Origin: Odobenus rosmarus divergens
Lineage: Eukaryota; Chordata; Mammalia; Carnivora; Odobenidae
Assembly: GCF_000321225.1 (NCBI RefSeq)
Contig: NW_004451524.1
Coordinates: 310,001-374,000, forward strand
Direction of reading: 5' to 3'
Length of the DNA stretch: 64,000 bases
This document shows positions 1 to 12,124 of the stretch, piece after piece. The position numbers and the translations under genes are program-made. Positions within the stretch are counted from its first letter, which is position 1, and each line of letters opens with the position of its first letter. Below the pieces are notes generated by a model that had not been told where the DNA came from, did not search any database, and worked only from the letters and a program-made list of their open reading frames with translations.

Positions 1-617
1 GAAGTGGTAGCCTCAGGAGTACACGATAGCTGAGGGTCCAAAATCACTTCAGTGCATTTATGCATAGATTTCCTCACTGCTTTCGAAGCCTTTCCTAACA
101 CCCGTTCCCCCCCGCCCCGCCCTGCCCCGTGCCAAGGTCCTTTCTGCTGTGACTGCTGGATGGTTTTAACCCCAAAATTCTCCCCCAGCCATGCGGAGTG
201 GTTACTAAGTCTACTGATTGGATTTCCTCAACTGAAAGTCAGGAAGCTGTTTGGAAGTCAGTTCTTAACACGTTCTACAGATGGTGAATCCTTGATGGAA
301 GAAGGAAAAATGCTGACATGGCATTTTGAGCTGCTCTACATTAGGCTGGAAACGGTTTGCTAACCCAAGTAGAGACGCTAGAGGGAGCTATCCTTCAGGA
401 GACTGGACAGGGCTGGCGATCCATCTAGAGACATGGTAATCTAAGAATACAGTCTGTATTATTAGACTCATCAAACATCAGTCTTGCCAGCAACTTTGGG
501 GAAGAGCATCTGCCCTTACTCAGGGGACATCTTAATAGTAATGAAATCACAAGTATTTAAGAGACAATGGTGCTAGTGGAAAAATGTCAAGACTTGTAGC
601 TGCAAGTTACATATGAC
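1..617. other. Intergenic, no recognised element
   Basis: Single-copy-looking sequence with no repeat that I recognise. A C-rich patch lies near 107-130. The longest open frame (52-363, plus) shows no recognisable domain and runs through this C-rich patch, so I treat it as chance. Confidence 0.5.
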
Positions 618-880
618 TCTCGAGCACTTGACATGTCGCTAGTCTAAGTAAGATGTGTCATACCTGTGAAAAACATAAGGTATTTCAAAGACCACACAGA
701 AAAAAAAATGTAAAACACCTTATTAATTCATTTGGATTACATGCTGAATTATTTTGGATATATTTGGAGAAACAATATATTATTTAAATAAATTTCATTT
801 TTTTAAACTTTTTTAAGTATGCCTCCAGAAAATTTAAATTATATGTGTGGTGTGTTATTTTACTTTTCTGAACAATACTC
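618..880 (+). repeat. Old AT-rich interspersed repeat, copy 1 (family not named)
   Basis: The segment shares an ordered series of blocks with 17,400-18,030. These are a 'gctagt..aagatgtg' block, a 'ttacat..tattttggat' block, a 'taaataaat' block, and a terminal 'ctagaaaatttaaa..tatgtgtgg' type block. Homology is clear by eye but diverged. I recognise it as a common mammalian dispersed repeat, probably a non-autonomous DNA element, but cannot name the family with confidence. Confidence 0.5.
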
Positions 881-1654
881 TTCTAGATTGCTTATTATAA
901 ATAACCCTTTAGATTAGGGGCCTCAGCTGGGCTGAATAATGGAAAGTACACAGCAACTAGAAGAGGAGTATCAGAAGATCAAGATACATCAACTGGCAGT
1001 CGCCCAGGCTTGGCTACTCCCTGTGCTAACTTGTTCCACACGTGGCCAGCTCTCACCACTATAAAACCAGAATATTTCTTAATCTGGAAAAAGGGACTTA
1101 GGATATCTCTCAGTCCAAGTCTTCCTAGATGGTGACATGGAGTATGCATCATGCCTGCCCGATGTCTTTTGTTAGTTACAATAAACCTTTACGCTAGATA
1201 GGACAGGTTTCCAGTGAATCCAACCGACAATTTGAACTTTGTATTTGCACAAGGGTTGGAACATTTGAGGGTTTTGCCATTTTTATTCAGCAAGGTTGGT
1301 TAGACCTTGCTAATACTTGGTCTTGGAAGACAGCCTTATTAGGCCACCTGAAATCCATTCGTGTTATGGAGTTTTTGAACTCTGAACGGAACCATGAAAT
1401 GGGTCTATGAAAAAACCAACCTTGAATTCATGTGGTTTATCTGCAGTCACCTCCCAGGACATGACCCATGATTGCCTATGTATCCTCTGACCATAGTTCT
1501 TGGATTTAGAAACCTAATTCTCCACATAAGAGAACTGTTTCCTATATAAAAGAAGGATAATTTTTTATTAAATAAAAAGAAATGAGATCACTCATTAAAA
1601 TTTATTTAAAATGAAATTCTTCTAAGTGGAAGAGAAAGTTGACATAATTATTTT
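881..1654. other. Intergenic, no recognised element
   Basis: Nothing coding or repeat-derived is recognised here. A short AT-rich, A-run stretch near 1,555-1,620 precedes the SINE insertion site. Confidence 0.5.
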
Positions 1655-1876
1655 AAAACTAAAGGATTTCTGGGGGCGCCTGGGTGGCTCAGTCGTTAAG
1701 CATCTGCCTTCGGCTCAGGTCATGGTCCCAGGGTCCTGGGATCGAGCGCCGCATCGGGCTCCCTGCTCAGCGGGAAGCCTGCTTGCTTCTCCTTCTCCCA
1801 CTCCCCCTCTCTCTGTCAAATAAATAAATAAAATCTTAAAAAAAAAACAAAAACAAAAAACTAAAGGATTTCTGGG
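1655..1876 (+). mobile_element. Can-SINE (SINEC) with 20-bp perfect target duplication
   Basis: A full-length tRNA-derived carnivore SINE. The tRNA-like head starts at about 1,675 ('GCGCCTGGGTGGCTCAG'), followed by a CT-rich middle and an AAATAAATAAATAAAATCTT tail with an A-run. It is flanked by identical 20-bp direct repeats at 1,655-1,674 and 1,857-1,876. The perfect duplication and intact CpGs suggest a relatively recent insertion. The frame 1,626-1,823 is SINE-derived. Confidence 0.95.
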
Positions 1877-1979
1877 TAGGTTTTCTCAGGAAGGCAAGGA
1901 GGGAAGGACTGACCTGCTTAGAAGAACACAGGCTTTAATCTCACTGTCATGATAGGAAAAGTAGACATTTGAAAAGAAA

Positions 1980-2157
1980 CTACAAATATATATATGTGTG
2001 TGTTTTATACATTTACATATAAGTATTTATAATTTATAATTATCAATATATTTATGTTTATAATTATTAATATATTAATATACATCTACAAATATATATA
2101 TTTGTAACTACAAATATATACATTTAATTTAAACTACAAATATATATATTAAATTTA
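1980..2157. repeat. AT-rich low-complexity tract with palindrome
   Basis: Nearly pure A/T. It contains four spaced copies of 'CTACAAATATATA' and a perfect 20-nt palindrome at 2,087-2,106. It looks like an expanded AT microsatellite with higher-order repetition. Confidence 0.8.
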
Positions 2158-2980
2158 AGAAGACAGGCAGAATAAACTAGATGAATGATAGATCTTAGGA
2201 GAAGTTTTAGATTTTAAAAACCAAGAAAGAAAAAGGGGAAAAGATGCAAATGGGTTCATATGCTCATAAAAATATATCATAAAAGTGGGACATTTTCCAT
2301 AGATTCTAAATCAAAAAAGTTCTCATGGATGCAACAGAAATCTGACAGAGAAGGACAGGCTGTTTCAAATAGAATAGATCAACACCGCCTCTAGTAAGGG
2401 GCCAGAACCCAGGAAGCCACTGGAAGGTGGTCTCTTAGGTAATGAATATGGGGAGACTTTTACAAGTGTTTACAGAAACTTCAGACAGCTATGAGCGAGA
2501 AAGATCCATGCTCTAATATTATTAGGGAACTTTAGAGCAATGCATTATTTGTCATTGGAGATCTATATAACATTTTTTCCTTGATATACTCAACAATTTG
2601 TAAATTGGGATTTTGAGAGAAAACAGCAAAGATGAGACATTTAAAGGGTATGAGCCAGGGCAATAGTAGATCCAGATAAGATTCATGTTGATGCTGGTTT
2701 AATAGGACATCTCCTGGTTGGGATTATTTATATCAGTAGAATAAATGTGGTCAAGATTTATGGGACTTCATGGAAATTATAAGTGTTTCTGTCGCACTGG
2801 AATTTCTTGATTTCATACCTTTATCAAAGGAAAATGTCAGGGAAAACTCTGCCCATAGAGCAAAGAAAAAGAGAAGAAGGGGACTCATTTGCAGCAAACA
2901 TGACTAGACTTTCATGTAATAGTTACTATAAACAGCAAAACTTGACTACACGTTGAACTGTTTAGACTACAGCTAAGCAT
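2158..2980. other. Intergenic, no recognised element
   Basis: AT-rich, apparently single-copy DNA. No open frame of note and no recognised repeat. Confidence 0.5.
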
Positions 2981-3196
2981 TCTAGAGAATATTCTTTTTT
3001 TTCAAGATTTTATTTATTTGTCAGAGAGAGAGCACACAAACAGGGGAGTGGCAGGCAGAGGGAGAAGCAGACTCCCCACTGAGCAAGAAGCCTGATGTGG
3101 GACTCGATCCCAGGATCCTGGCATCATCGTGACTTGAGCTGAAGGCAGACGCTTAACCAACTGGGCCACCCAGGCGTCCCTCTAGAGAATATTCTT
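2981..3196 (-). mobile_element. Can-SINE, minus strand, 16-bp perfect TSD
   Basis: Read on plus, it begins with a T-run and AAGATTTTATTTATTTG and ends in the complement of the SINE head ('GGGCCACCCAGGCGTCCC'). Identical 16-bp duplications lie at 2,981-2,996 and 3,181-3,196. Confidence 0.95.
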
Positions 3197-3203
3197 GAAT
3201 ATG

Positions 3204-3281
3204 AGAAGGAAGGAAAGGAAAGAGAGACCAAGAAAAAGAGAGGGAGAGGGAGAAAAAAAGGGAGAGAGAGAGAGAAAAAAC
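3204..3281 (+). repeat. Purine-rich (GA/GGA) low-complexity tract
   Basis: About 80 bp almost entirely A and G, directly 3' of the preceding SINE duplication. An imperfect GAGA/GGGA tract. Confidence 0.8.
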
Positions 3282-4701
3282 ATTCCAGCCAGGGGATATA
3301 TTCAAACTACTTAGCAACTGGTTAGAAGGAAACTAGTTTTGAGTTCATACCTAGGGTTAAGCACTGACCAAGGGAACAGGTGACACGCCTTGACTATGAA
3401 CAGTCATCAAGGCTGTGCCCCTTCAATCAGCTAAGTATAGGCATTCTTTAAGGTACAAATATGGACATAATGAAATTAGAACTAATAATATTTACCATAT
3501 GAAGACACACACACACTTACACTGATAATTAGGAAAGTTTACAAAATCAGTTTAAAAGAATGAGATGAAACACCAAGATTTGAAAATCATTCAAGTCACA
3601 AGGGGTAAAAAATAAAAGTAAATTTTCCAAAGGTCCAAGAATGTAAATCGGAATAGTTTTGTTTTCTTCACTAAAATGAAAGACTATGGAATAATATTGA
3701 CAGAAACATCAGAGGGGAAGACATGGCAAAGTTATAAATGAAGATGATTTCAAGGTCAAATCGTAATGGAGAGCTAAAATGGGTTTTGAATTGATGTGTG
3801 ACTGATTTTAATTCATGTGTGTTGTTACCTCCGACCAGTGGAATAAGGGGAATGGAAAAGAAGATTTTCCATGTTTACACTTTTTTTTTTTTTACAATGA
3901 TGTCAGTTATTTAAATGTAATAAATACAAAGTTATTTTAAGAGACTCAAAGAAGCAAAAAGATACACATCCACTTTTCCTGAAGAGGCACCCACTGCAGT
4001 TACACACACAGAAGGATTTAAGGCTTCTGAATCAAATCAAGGAATCCATTTATGGTGAGAAAAATCAGTAGGGTTTAAATTCAGTAAATAAAAGGAAAAA
4101 CCCAAGATACAGTGTTATCAAGTGAGATGGTATTTTAAGGAAAAACCTGTTAAATATCAACTTTTAAAATGTCATTAGGTCAGTCTTTACAGATGAGACC
4201 AATTTCCTGTCTGATGTATACACACACATACACACAGGAACTCTGGAAGAACTGACTTCTGGAAAATCATGTCAAGTAAAGTTTGAAGATAACTGGTCAT
4301 TTTTTAAATTAACATGATTACTATAATCGTCCTTCATTTGATCCTAAGATACTTCTGAAATATCCATAAACATATTACCAGATAATATGACAACAACAAA
4401 ACTCAAGGAATTATCAAACAGATAGGCAAATGGATTTTTCAGGTGGTCTGTTCTTAAATCACTTTTAATTTATAATAAGATCTTCATGGCAAGAATCTGG
4501 GGTCTTGTCACTGTAAAGTAAGATGGACAATAGTAGGTGTGACTGCCCACATAATAAATCTGACTTGAAACAAATGTGAGCACAAGTAAGTCATTTTCAT
4601 CTTTCAAGTTGAGGGAAAGGTGGTAGGAATATTATAATTAAGAGGACTAGAGCAAAGCTTATGTATTCTGGGGCTCATCCTCAGAATCCTCTGGATTAGA
4701 A
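3282..4701. other. Intergenic, simple-sequence specks only
   Basis: There is a short (AC)n near 3,505-3,516, a T-run near 3,880-3,893 and a short (CA)n near 4,220-4,236. Nothing else is recognised on either strand. Confidence 0.5.
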
Positions 4702-4900
4702 AGCTTTCAGGGGCACCTGGGTGGCTCAGTCAGTTAAGCATCTGCCTTCGGCTCAGGTCATGATCTCAGGGTCCTGGGATAGACTCCCACTCAGTGGGGA
4801 GTCTGCTTCTCCCTCTCCCTCTGCCCCTCTTCCCTGCTCATGCTCTCTCTCTCAAATGAATAAAGAATCTTAAAAAAAAAAAAAAAAAAACAGCTCTCAG
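4702..4900 (+). mobile_element. Can-SINE, plus strand
   Basis: The head is at 4,711 ('GGGCACCTGGGTGGCTCAG') and an ~20-base A tail follows AATAAAGAATCTT. Flanking 9-bp duplications at 4,702-4,710 and 4,892-4,900 differ at one base. The middle is shortened relative to full-length copies. Confidence 0.92.
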
Positions 4901-5075
4901 ATGAACTCATTCTACAATAAGTATACATTGATATTTTCAGCATTATTTGCAATTCTTGATTCAATTAAATATACACATCCCTAAATATCTATAATCAATA
5001 TTTATCTGTGTCTGTTTTATTTCTATCATTATTTAGTGTCTCTCTAAGCAAATAAACCTGTTTTTCTGTACTATT

Positions 5076-5301
5076 AAAATAAGTTTTGGGGCTCCTGGGT
5101 GGCTCAGTGGGTTAAGTGTCTGCCTTTGGCTCAGGTCATGATCCTGGGGTCCTGGGATCAAGCACCCTGCTCAGTGGGGAGTCAGCTTCTCCCTCTCCCT
5201 CTCCCTCTGCCCCTCCCCCCTGCTCATGCACACATTCTCTCTTTCTCTCTCTCCCACTCTCTCACTCAAATAAATAAAATCTTTTTAAAAAATAAGTTTT
5301 G
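5076..5301 (+). mobile_element. Can-SINE, plus strand, 13-bp perfect TSD
   Basis: The head is at 5,088. The middle is an extended CCCTCT/CTCTCT pyrimidine tract and the tail is AAATAAATAAAATCTTTTT. Direct repeats at 5,076-5,088 and 5,289-5,301 are identical. The 72-residue frame at 5,099-5,317 is a SINE translation. Confidence 0.94.
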
Positions 5302-5447
5302 TGCTTTATCTTCCTGATGCCCAGTGGCTTTCCATATTAAATGTATCCTACCCACTCAACACTAATTGGTCTACTTATAACATTTTTTGTTGTGTATTTT
5401 TCTCTATTTATAAACACATTATATGATGCCAGTATTGTGCTAGTTCA

Positions 5448-7990
5448 GAAAAATTTACAACACTATCAGACTACAGACTGATATCCCTCATGTACATAGA
5501 AATGAAATTCCTTAAAAGATTTTTAGAAAAAAGAATTTAGAAGTATATAAAATTATAATACATCATGACAACAGGCTTCCCCCACCCTCAGGAATATAAA
5601 CTCTGTTAATACCTATGATAAAAATCTCAGCCAACTAGGAATAACAGAAAATTTCCTCTAGTTGCCAAAGGGCATCTACAAAAAAAAAATCTACAGGTAA
5701 CTTCATACTCACCAGTGAAGACTAAATGAATTTTCCTTAAGATCAGGAACAAGGCAAACATTTTTCTTTTATAACTTCTATTTAATATTGTACAGGAGGT
5801 CTTAGCCAATGCAATAAGGCAAGAAAAAATAGAACACAGAATGAAAATAAAAAGAAGAAACTCAGATTATTGTTTACATTCAGATTGCTGCTTCTCATGA
5901 AACTTTTCTCTCTTTTTTAAAGGTTTTATTTATTTATTTGACAGAGAGAGAGAGAGAGAGAGCAGGAACACAAGCAGGGGGAGAGGGAGAAGCAGGCTTC
6001 CTGCCAAGCAGGGAGCCTGATGCAGGGCTCGATCCCAGGACCCCAGGATCAGGACCTGAGCTGAAGGCAGACACTTAATGACTGAGCCACCCATGTGCCC
6101 CGAAACATTTAATTTCTAATAAAAATTTCATGGCAAAAGAAGCTATGGTTTTTATAACTGGAAATTAAGATAGCAATAAAGACATGCTTGTGTATAGAGA
6201 AAACCCTAAGGAAGCCATTTAAAATGCACTAGAACTAATATGTGAAGTTAAGGTGATAACAGAAGGCAAGATAAACATATATATTTCTATATATAAGCAA
6301 GAATTTGAGATTGAAATTAGAAAAATACAGTTTAGTATAGCATCCAAAAACACAAAATAATTAGGAAATTTAAAATTGATAAAAGATCTGTACTTTGAAA
6401 ACTATAAAAGGAATACTGCATAGAGAAATTAAATGAGATGAAAATAAATGGAGAGACAGAATGTTCTTATGAGTCAGAAGCCTCAGTATTGCTAAGAACT
6501 CAGTTCTCTATAAACTGATCATATTAACACAAGTCCATGCAAACACCCAACAGGATTTGTAGTAGAAATTGATGAGTAAATTCTAAAATTTATATGGATA
6601 TTCCCCGAAAGATCTCAAAAGACAAAACTTTTCTAAAAAATAAGTAGAAAGATGGAGGACTCTAATTTCAAGACTTATCACGAAGCTACACTAAGATTCT
6701 TTGGTACTGGCATGAAGATGGAAAAGTAGATGAATGGAAGAAAATAGAATGTCTGGAAATAGACTTAGGAGTATAGTAAGAACTGATTTTCCACGAAGTT
6801 GCCAAGATAAGTCAATGGGAGAAAGGTTTGTTTTTTTTTTCCCCCAACAAACTTTAGGATAATTGGATATCCATATTTTTTTTTTAAAAAAGGAATTTTG
6901 TTCCTTGATACAAAATTAAAATGGATATAGTTCAGTCTTTACAAGGTAAAATTATGAAACTTCTAGAAGAAAGCAGAATATATTCACAACATTCATAAGC
7001 ACAATGAATTTTTATACAGAACAACAGCAAGCACACATCATATATTTGAAAGATACACACATACATATTTGAAAGACATGAATAGACAAATAAATCATGA
7101 TAGTTAGATTTCCTAAAATGGTAAATCTTCATTAAGACAATAAAAAATTCTATAACTAGGTTTGTATCAAGCATATATAAAGAATGCTAAATCTCAATAA
7201 CAAAGCAAACAATCTAACTTTAAAATGTGCAAAATAATTGAAAAAATCATTCACAAAGCCTTATAAGTGGCTGATAAACATATGAAAAATTTATCATTAG
7301 TCATCAAGAAAATGCACATTAATACAATCTCTCTAGGATGGCTGAAATTTAGAAAGCTGCCAATAGCGTTTGGAAGTATGTAGGGCAACCAGAAATCTTG
7401 CATATTTTTTTCTAGGGGTATAAAATTAAATACAGTCTGGGAAACAGTTTGACAGTTCCTTTTACATACACTTACTCTGTGCCTCAGCAGTTTTATCTCC
7501 AAAGACCTACCCAATAAAAATGAAAACTTATGGCCACACAAAGACTTCTACACCATTGTTCATGGCAGCCTTATTCATAATAGACCCAAACTGGCAATAC
7601 TCCAAATGTGCTTCCACGGGTAAATGAATGAACAAATTATGGTTTATCCATGGAACAGAAGACTGTTTAGTAATAAAAATAAATGGGCTACTGAGCCACA
7701 CAATAACACGGATCAATTTCAAAAGCATCATGTTGGAAAAAAGGCACACGAAAAAAAGCCCACATTTTAGGGTTCTGTTTATAAAATGTAGAATAACAGA
7801 AGCAAACCTATAGTAACAGCAGGGAGGTCAGGGCTTGCCCGGGGTCAGGAGTTAAGGGGGATGACTTTTAAAGGGCATAAAAATATATTTTAGGGTGAGA
7901 GAAATGTTCTATATTTTTATTGCAATTATTTTATGAATGTATATATTTGTCTAAACTCATTAACTGTAAAAATCTGGTTGGAAAGAGCAG
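5448..7990 (+). mobile_element. Ancient L1M-type LINE fragment (ORF2 to 3' UTR)
   Basis: The order matches L1 ORF2. RT-proximal sequence lies at about 5,448-5,880, including the diverged 'TTAAGATCAGGAACAAGGCAA' region and 'GTCTTAGCCAATGCAATAAG' near 5,800. The C-terminal ORF2 region follows (7,250-7,700, 'TTCATGGCAGCCTTATTCATAATAG'). A typical old L1M 3' UTR ends near 7,990. No frame of the original protein survives. A SINE at 5,908-6,101 interrupts it. The minus-strand frames between 5,627 and 7,749 are shadows of this element. Confidence 0.85.
5899..6110 (-). mobile_element. Can-SINE inserted in the L1M fragment
   Basis: The minus-strand SINE body is 5,908-6,101, with a (GA)n run near its start and the head complement at its end ('GAGCCACCCATGTGCCCC'). 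Short imperfect duplications lie at 5,899-5,907 and 6,102-6,110 (8 of 9). L1 sequence resumes directly after it, so the SINE is the younger of the two. Confidence 0.92.
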
Positions 7991-8480
7991 ACAATATATC
8001 AGAGAGATTGGATAGAAAAAAATAATTCATTTTTTCTGTCTTGGGAGTACCAAGAAGACAAGAGACCCTACCTTCGACGCATGAACTAGTTCCTAACTAT
8101 CAGTGGTTGATACTATTTGAGAAGAATCTGAAGGAAAGCTTCAACTTTCTAATAGTCTAGCAAATGTATCTTTGTGCATAGTAATTTGGAAATTTGCTAT
8201 AAATCTAATATCAGATGGAACAGTTTCACCAAAATGTATTATATTAAGAATTTGTTAATGTCGTATTTTCCTTTCTTTTATTATCAATAGTAGGTTTGTA
8301 CACAGAAAAAAAAATGCTTTGTAAACTGGAAAGAAATAATGTTATTATTGCATTTCAACTTGGACCTGGTGTTTCCCAGGTTAAGTTAATTGGCATTCTG
8401 AGGTAAAGCCTCCTGTCTTTTCCTCAATTATGCCAAGTTATTTCATGCCTCAGTTCTTCCAACTCATGTTGCTTTCTGGG
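7991..8480. other. Intergenic, no recognised element
   Basis: AT-rich spacer between the L1M 3' end and an L2-like segment; nothing else is seen. Confidence 0.45.
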
Positions 8481-8770
8481 CCTGAAATTTTGTTCCCTCA
8501 TCTCTGCTTGCCTGGCTCCTACTCATTCTTCCAGTCTTAATTTAAAAATTGCTTCTTCCAACTCACCATTCTGTTTCAATGAGGTATTCTTTATTAAACT
8601 TATGCGTTACATCACATTCTACTCCTTCAAAACATTTACAACATTTGGATCTTATGTATTTACAAATAAGATTTTTTTGTTTACTATCTGTTCTCCTGCT
8701 AGTTCTATATCTCATTCCTTTCTAATACATAGAAATGCTCTTGCTTATTGAAACTGTTCAGTGCTTTTGG
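8480..8770 (+). mobile_element. L2-like LINE fragment (near the 3' end)
   Basis: Pyrimidine-rich blocks such as 'TGGCTCCTACTCATTCTTCCAG', 'CTTCTTCCAACTC' and 'TTTACTATCTGTTCTCCTGCTAG' occur in the order of the L2 consensus shortly before its 3' end. Divergence is high, as expected for L2. Confidence 0.5.
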
Positions 8771-9689
8771 GTCCCAAAGATGGGTAAGATAGAAATTTTC
8801 ATACCAAGAGAATATCCCATTGTTCATATATGCTTTATCTAAATAGCTTTTTAATGTGGCTTAATCTGGAGGTAAACTGGGAGGATTTTAAAGCAGATGC
8901 TTTGTGTTCAACTTTACAGCTCTAATTCCTAAAAGAGTGCTGGGGGAAAAAATAACAGCAATAAACAAAATAAAGCAAAACAACAAACAAAAACAAATTG
9001 GTCATCTTTGGAAAATGATAGAAAACAAGTCATTTTCTTGAAAAGTGGTTAAGTAAAGATAAAGAAGCAAGCATTTATTCTGCTTTATCTGTATGAACTG
9101 TCCCACTGGGAGTCAAAGAGTAAATCATGGGAAGTGTATCTTTATAAAAATATTCCAGCAAATTAATATTTAAAAGAACTGACAATTAAAATGCCACCAT
9201 TTGCAAAAATTAATTAATGAATCCAATCATTGAGCATAAACGACTGCTAACATAATGAAGAGTAAGAGTGTAAATGTCACATGTCTCCTGAATAAAAAAC
9301 AAAACGCCACCTGCAAAATTTTTCCAAAGGAATGAAACTTGGGTCTGATGAAGCCTTAGGTCCTGCACCAAATATTCAAAGAACTTCAGAAGACAGAAGA
9401 ACATGCTGAACCACACCATGACTAGATAAAAAATAAGGTCCAATCTGTGGAAAATCTTACAGGATAGTTGTCCTGAGTTCTTCAACAGATGAATAAATAA
9501 GCAGGAATAATTATAAAACTCATGATCAGATCTTCTTAACCAGAAATAGTAAAAGGACTTCTTCAGGCTGAAGTGAAAAATTGGCTAGAGAGTAATTTGA
9601 ATCCAAAGGAAGAAATATAGAGCAAGGAAATGGTTTCTTAAGGTACAAACTCCAACCTTTTCATGATTAAGAAAAAAAGATTATTAGCA
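8771..9689. other. Intergenic, no recognised element
   Basis: No repeat or coding signal is recognised. A 91-residue minus frame at 9,210-9,485 has no family feature that I can see. Confidence 0.45.
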
Positions 9690-9904
9690 AACTTACAATA
9701 GAAAGGGACCTGATGAAGGACATCTATGAAAAGCTTAAAGCTAAAATCATTCTTAATAATGAATGCTGAAAGGTTTTCCCGTAAGATCACGAGCAAGACA
9801 AGAATGTCTGCTCTCACAGCTTATATTCAACATTGTATTACAGGATTAGCTAGGGTGATTAGAAAAGAAAAAGAAACAAAAGGCGATCACTTTGGAAAGG
9901 AAGA

Positions 9905-10117
9905 ATGAAACTATCTCTATTTGCAGATGACATAATCTTATATATAGAAATTTCTAAGAAATCCATTTTTAAAATAGAGCCAATGAGTTCAGTATGTTTG
10001 GAGGTTACAAGATCAATATATAAAAATCAGTTGTATTTCTATAGGCTGGCAATAAATAATCTGAACATTCATGAATTTAAGAAATTGACTCCATTTTCAA
10101 TAGCACAAAAACAATAA
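9905..10117 (+). pseudogene. L1 ORF2 reverse-transcriptase remnant
   Basis: This 70-residue open piece of the L1M fragment carries the RT catalytic box FADD (residues 6-9) followed by 'IILYIEISKKS' and, near its end, 'LTPFSIAQK', both conserved positions of LINE-1 RT. An ordinary ORF2 is about 1,275 residues, so this is about 5% of it. It is upstream-truncated by frame changes and ended by a stop. No function is expected. Confidence 0.75.
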
Positions 10118-10132
10118 CAAATACATTTAACT

Positions 10133-10351
10133 AAAAAGTGGTAGATGTGTGGGGCGCCTGGGTGGCTCAGTAGGTTAAGCATCTGCCTTCGGCTCAGGTC
10201 TTGAACCCAGGGTCCTGGGAGTGACCCCCGCATTGGGCTTCCTGCTCCACAGGGAGTCTACTTCTCCCTCTCCCCCTCCCCCTGCTCAAGCTCTTGCTCT
10301 TTCTCTCCCTCTCAAATAAAATCTTTTTTAAAAAAAAAGTGGAAGATGTGT
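10133..10351 (+). mobile_element. Can-SINE inserted in L1M
   Basis: The head is at 10,151. The tail is CAAATAAAATCTTTTTT plus an A-run. Eighteen-base duplications at 10,133-10,150 and 10,334-10,351 differ at one position. L1 sequence continues on both sides. Confidence 0.94.
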
Positions 10352-10826
10352 ATACTGAAAACTACAAAACATTGTAGAGAGAAATTAAAGAATATGTAAA
10401 TAAATGTAATAAAAGACACCCCATGTTTATGGATTGAAAGGCTTAATATTGTTATAATGGCAATATTCCCAAAATACTCTACATACTCAGTACCATCACT
10501 ACCAAAAATCTCAATTGCTCTTTGTGTGAACTTAGGTAATCCTAAAATTTAAATGGAAATGCAAGAGACCCAACCTTGCCAAAATAATCTTAAAAATTAA
10601 GAACAAAGTTGGAGGACTGACACTTCCCAATTTCTAGACTTATTACAAAGTTATAGTAATCATGATTCTGGCAGGGCCGACATACTGATAGACACATGAT
10701 CAATGGAGTAAAATTCAGAGCCCTAAATAAACTCATACATTTTAACAAGGATGCCAAGATGCTTCAATTGGGAAAGAAGAATCTTTTCAACAGATGGTTA
10801 GTGGGACAAGTAGATACCACATACAG

Positions 10827-11039
10827 AAAATGATCTTGGGGGACACCTGGGTGGCTCAGTCGGCTAAGTGTTTGCCTTCAGCTCAGGTCATGATCCCAGG
10901 GGTCCAGGCTCAGAGGAGAGCCTGCTTTTCCCTCTGCCTGCTGCTCCCCCTGCTTGCGCTCTGTCTCTGTCTCTCTCTCTCTCTCTCTGACAAATAAATA
11001 AATAGAATCTTTAAAAAAAATCTTTAAAAAAATGATTTT
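10827..11039 (+). mobile_element. Can-SINE inserted in L1M, with (CT)n
   Basis: Body from about 10,838 to 11,028, with a (CT)n run at about 10,957-10,989 and a doubled 'ATCTTTAAAAAAA' at the tail. Imperfect duplications of 11 bp lie at 10,827-10,837 and 11,029-11,039 (10 of 11). The middle is shortened. Confidence 0.92.
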
Positions 11040-12124
11040 TGGTCTCTACCTCATACCATATACAAAAGTTAACTTAAAAATGACAAAACTAAACATAAGT
11101 ACAAAAGCTGTAAACTCTCCAAAGAAAACATACTTGTATATACTGGTAACCTCATACTCAGCAGTGATTCCCTTAGATATGACAGCAAAAGCACCAACAA
11201 ACAAAGAGTTGGACTTCAACATGAACATTTTTTGTGACTTAAAGGACACTATCAAGAAAATGAAGACACGCCACAAAATGGGATAATAATAAAAAATAGG
11301 CAAAGGATTTCAATGGAAATTTCACCAAAGAAGACATACATGTGGCCAAAAAAACATGTGGAAAGATCCTTAAAATCATTTGCGAAATGCAAATTAAAAC
11401 CACAAGGGCATACTACTTTAAGATGGTTATAATAAAAAAGAAAGAAAATAATAAATGTTGACAAAACCATGGAGAAATTAGAATTTTGATACATTGCTGG
11501 TGATGTAAAAGGGTGTATTGTCTGCTTTGGAAAACAGTATGGTAGTACTTTAGACAGTGAAAGAGTTGCCATATGACTCAGCAATTCTATCTGTAGGTAT
11601 ACACCCAAGAGAATTGAAAATATATGGCCACACAAAAAACGGTACACAAAAGTTCATAGCAGTATGGTCTGTAATAGTCAAAAAAGTAGAAAACCTTAAA
11701 CGTCCACTTACTGATAACTGGATAAACAAAATTTGGCGTATCCATAAAATGAAGCATTATTTACACACAAAAAAGAGTAAAGTATTGATTTATAGGACAA
11801 CGTGGATGAACCTTGAAAACGTTATGCTGAGTGAAAGAAGCCAGCCGTGAGAGGTTACATATGTATGATTCCATTTATATGATATGCCCAAAATATAACA
11901 AACCCTTTGAGACAGAAAGGAGATTAGTGGTTACTGGAATCTGACAGGAGAGGAATGAAAGGGTGTACTAACAGGTATGGGGTTTCTTTTGGGGATGATG
12001 AAAAAGTTCTAGGATTAGTAGTGATGGTTGATGGATTTATAAGTCTACTGAAAACCACTAAATTCAATACTTTAAAGGTGACTTTTTGGTGTGTGAATTA
12101 CATAGGTCAATAAAAAGGGTAACT

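Larger units (their letters stand above)
9690..12124 (+). mobile_element. Second ancient L1M-type LINE fragment
   Basis: It runs through the reverse-transcriptase palm (FADD box at 9,920-9,931), the later ORF2 regions ('ATGGCCACACAAAAAAC' near 11,625) and an old L1M 3' end ('AAGGTGACTTTTTGGTGTGTGAATTAC' type block, about 12,076-12,110). Two SINEs interrupt it, at 10,151 and 10,838. Frames are broken throughout. The frames at 9,726-10,117, 11,032-11,286 and 11,557-11,850 are surviving ORF2 pieces; those on the minus strand are shadows. Confidence 0.88.

Noticed and set aside
52..363. 103-codon frame at the window start
   Set aside because: It runs through a C-rich patch and has no family feature; no support for transcription.
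1675..1750. tRNA-like heads as possible tRNA genes
   Set aside because: These are the tRNA-derived parts of Can-SINEs; none forms an intact cloverleaf gene on inspection.
1626..1823. Recurring small proteins with 'MAQWVKxLPSAQVMIPGSWDRAPH' type sequence, here and at 5,099, 15,803, 32,499, 48,186 and 60,550
   Set aside because: All are the same translation of the Can-SINE head, not a gene family.
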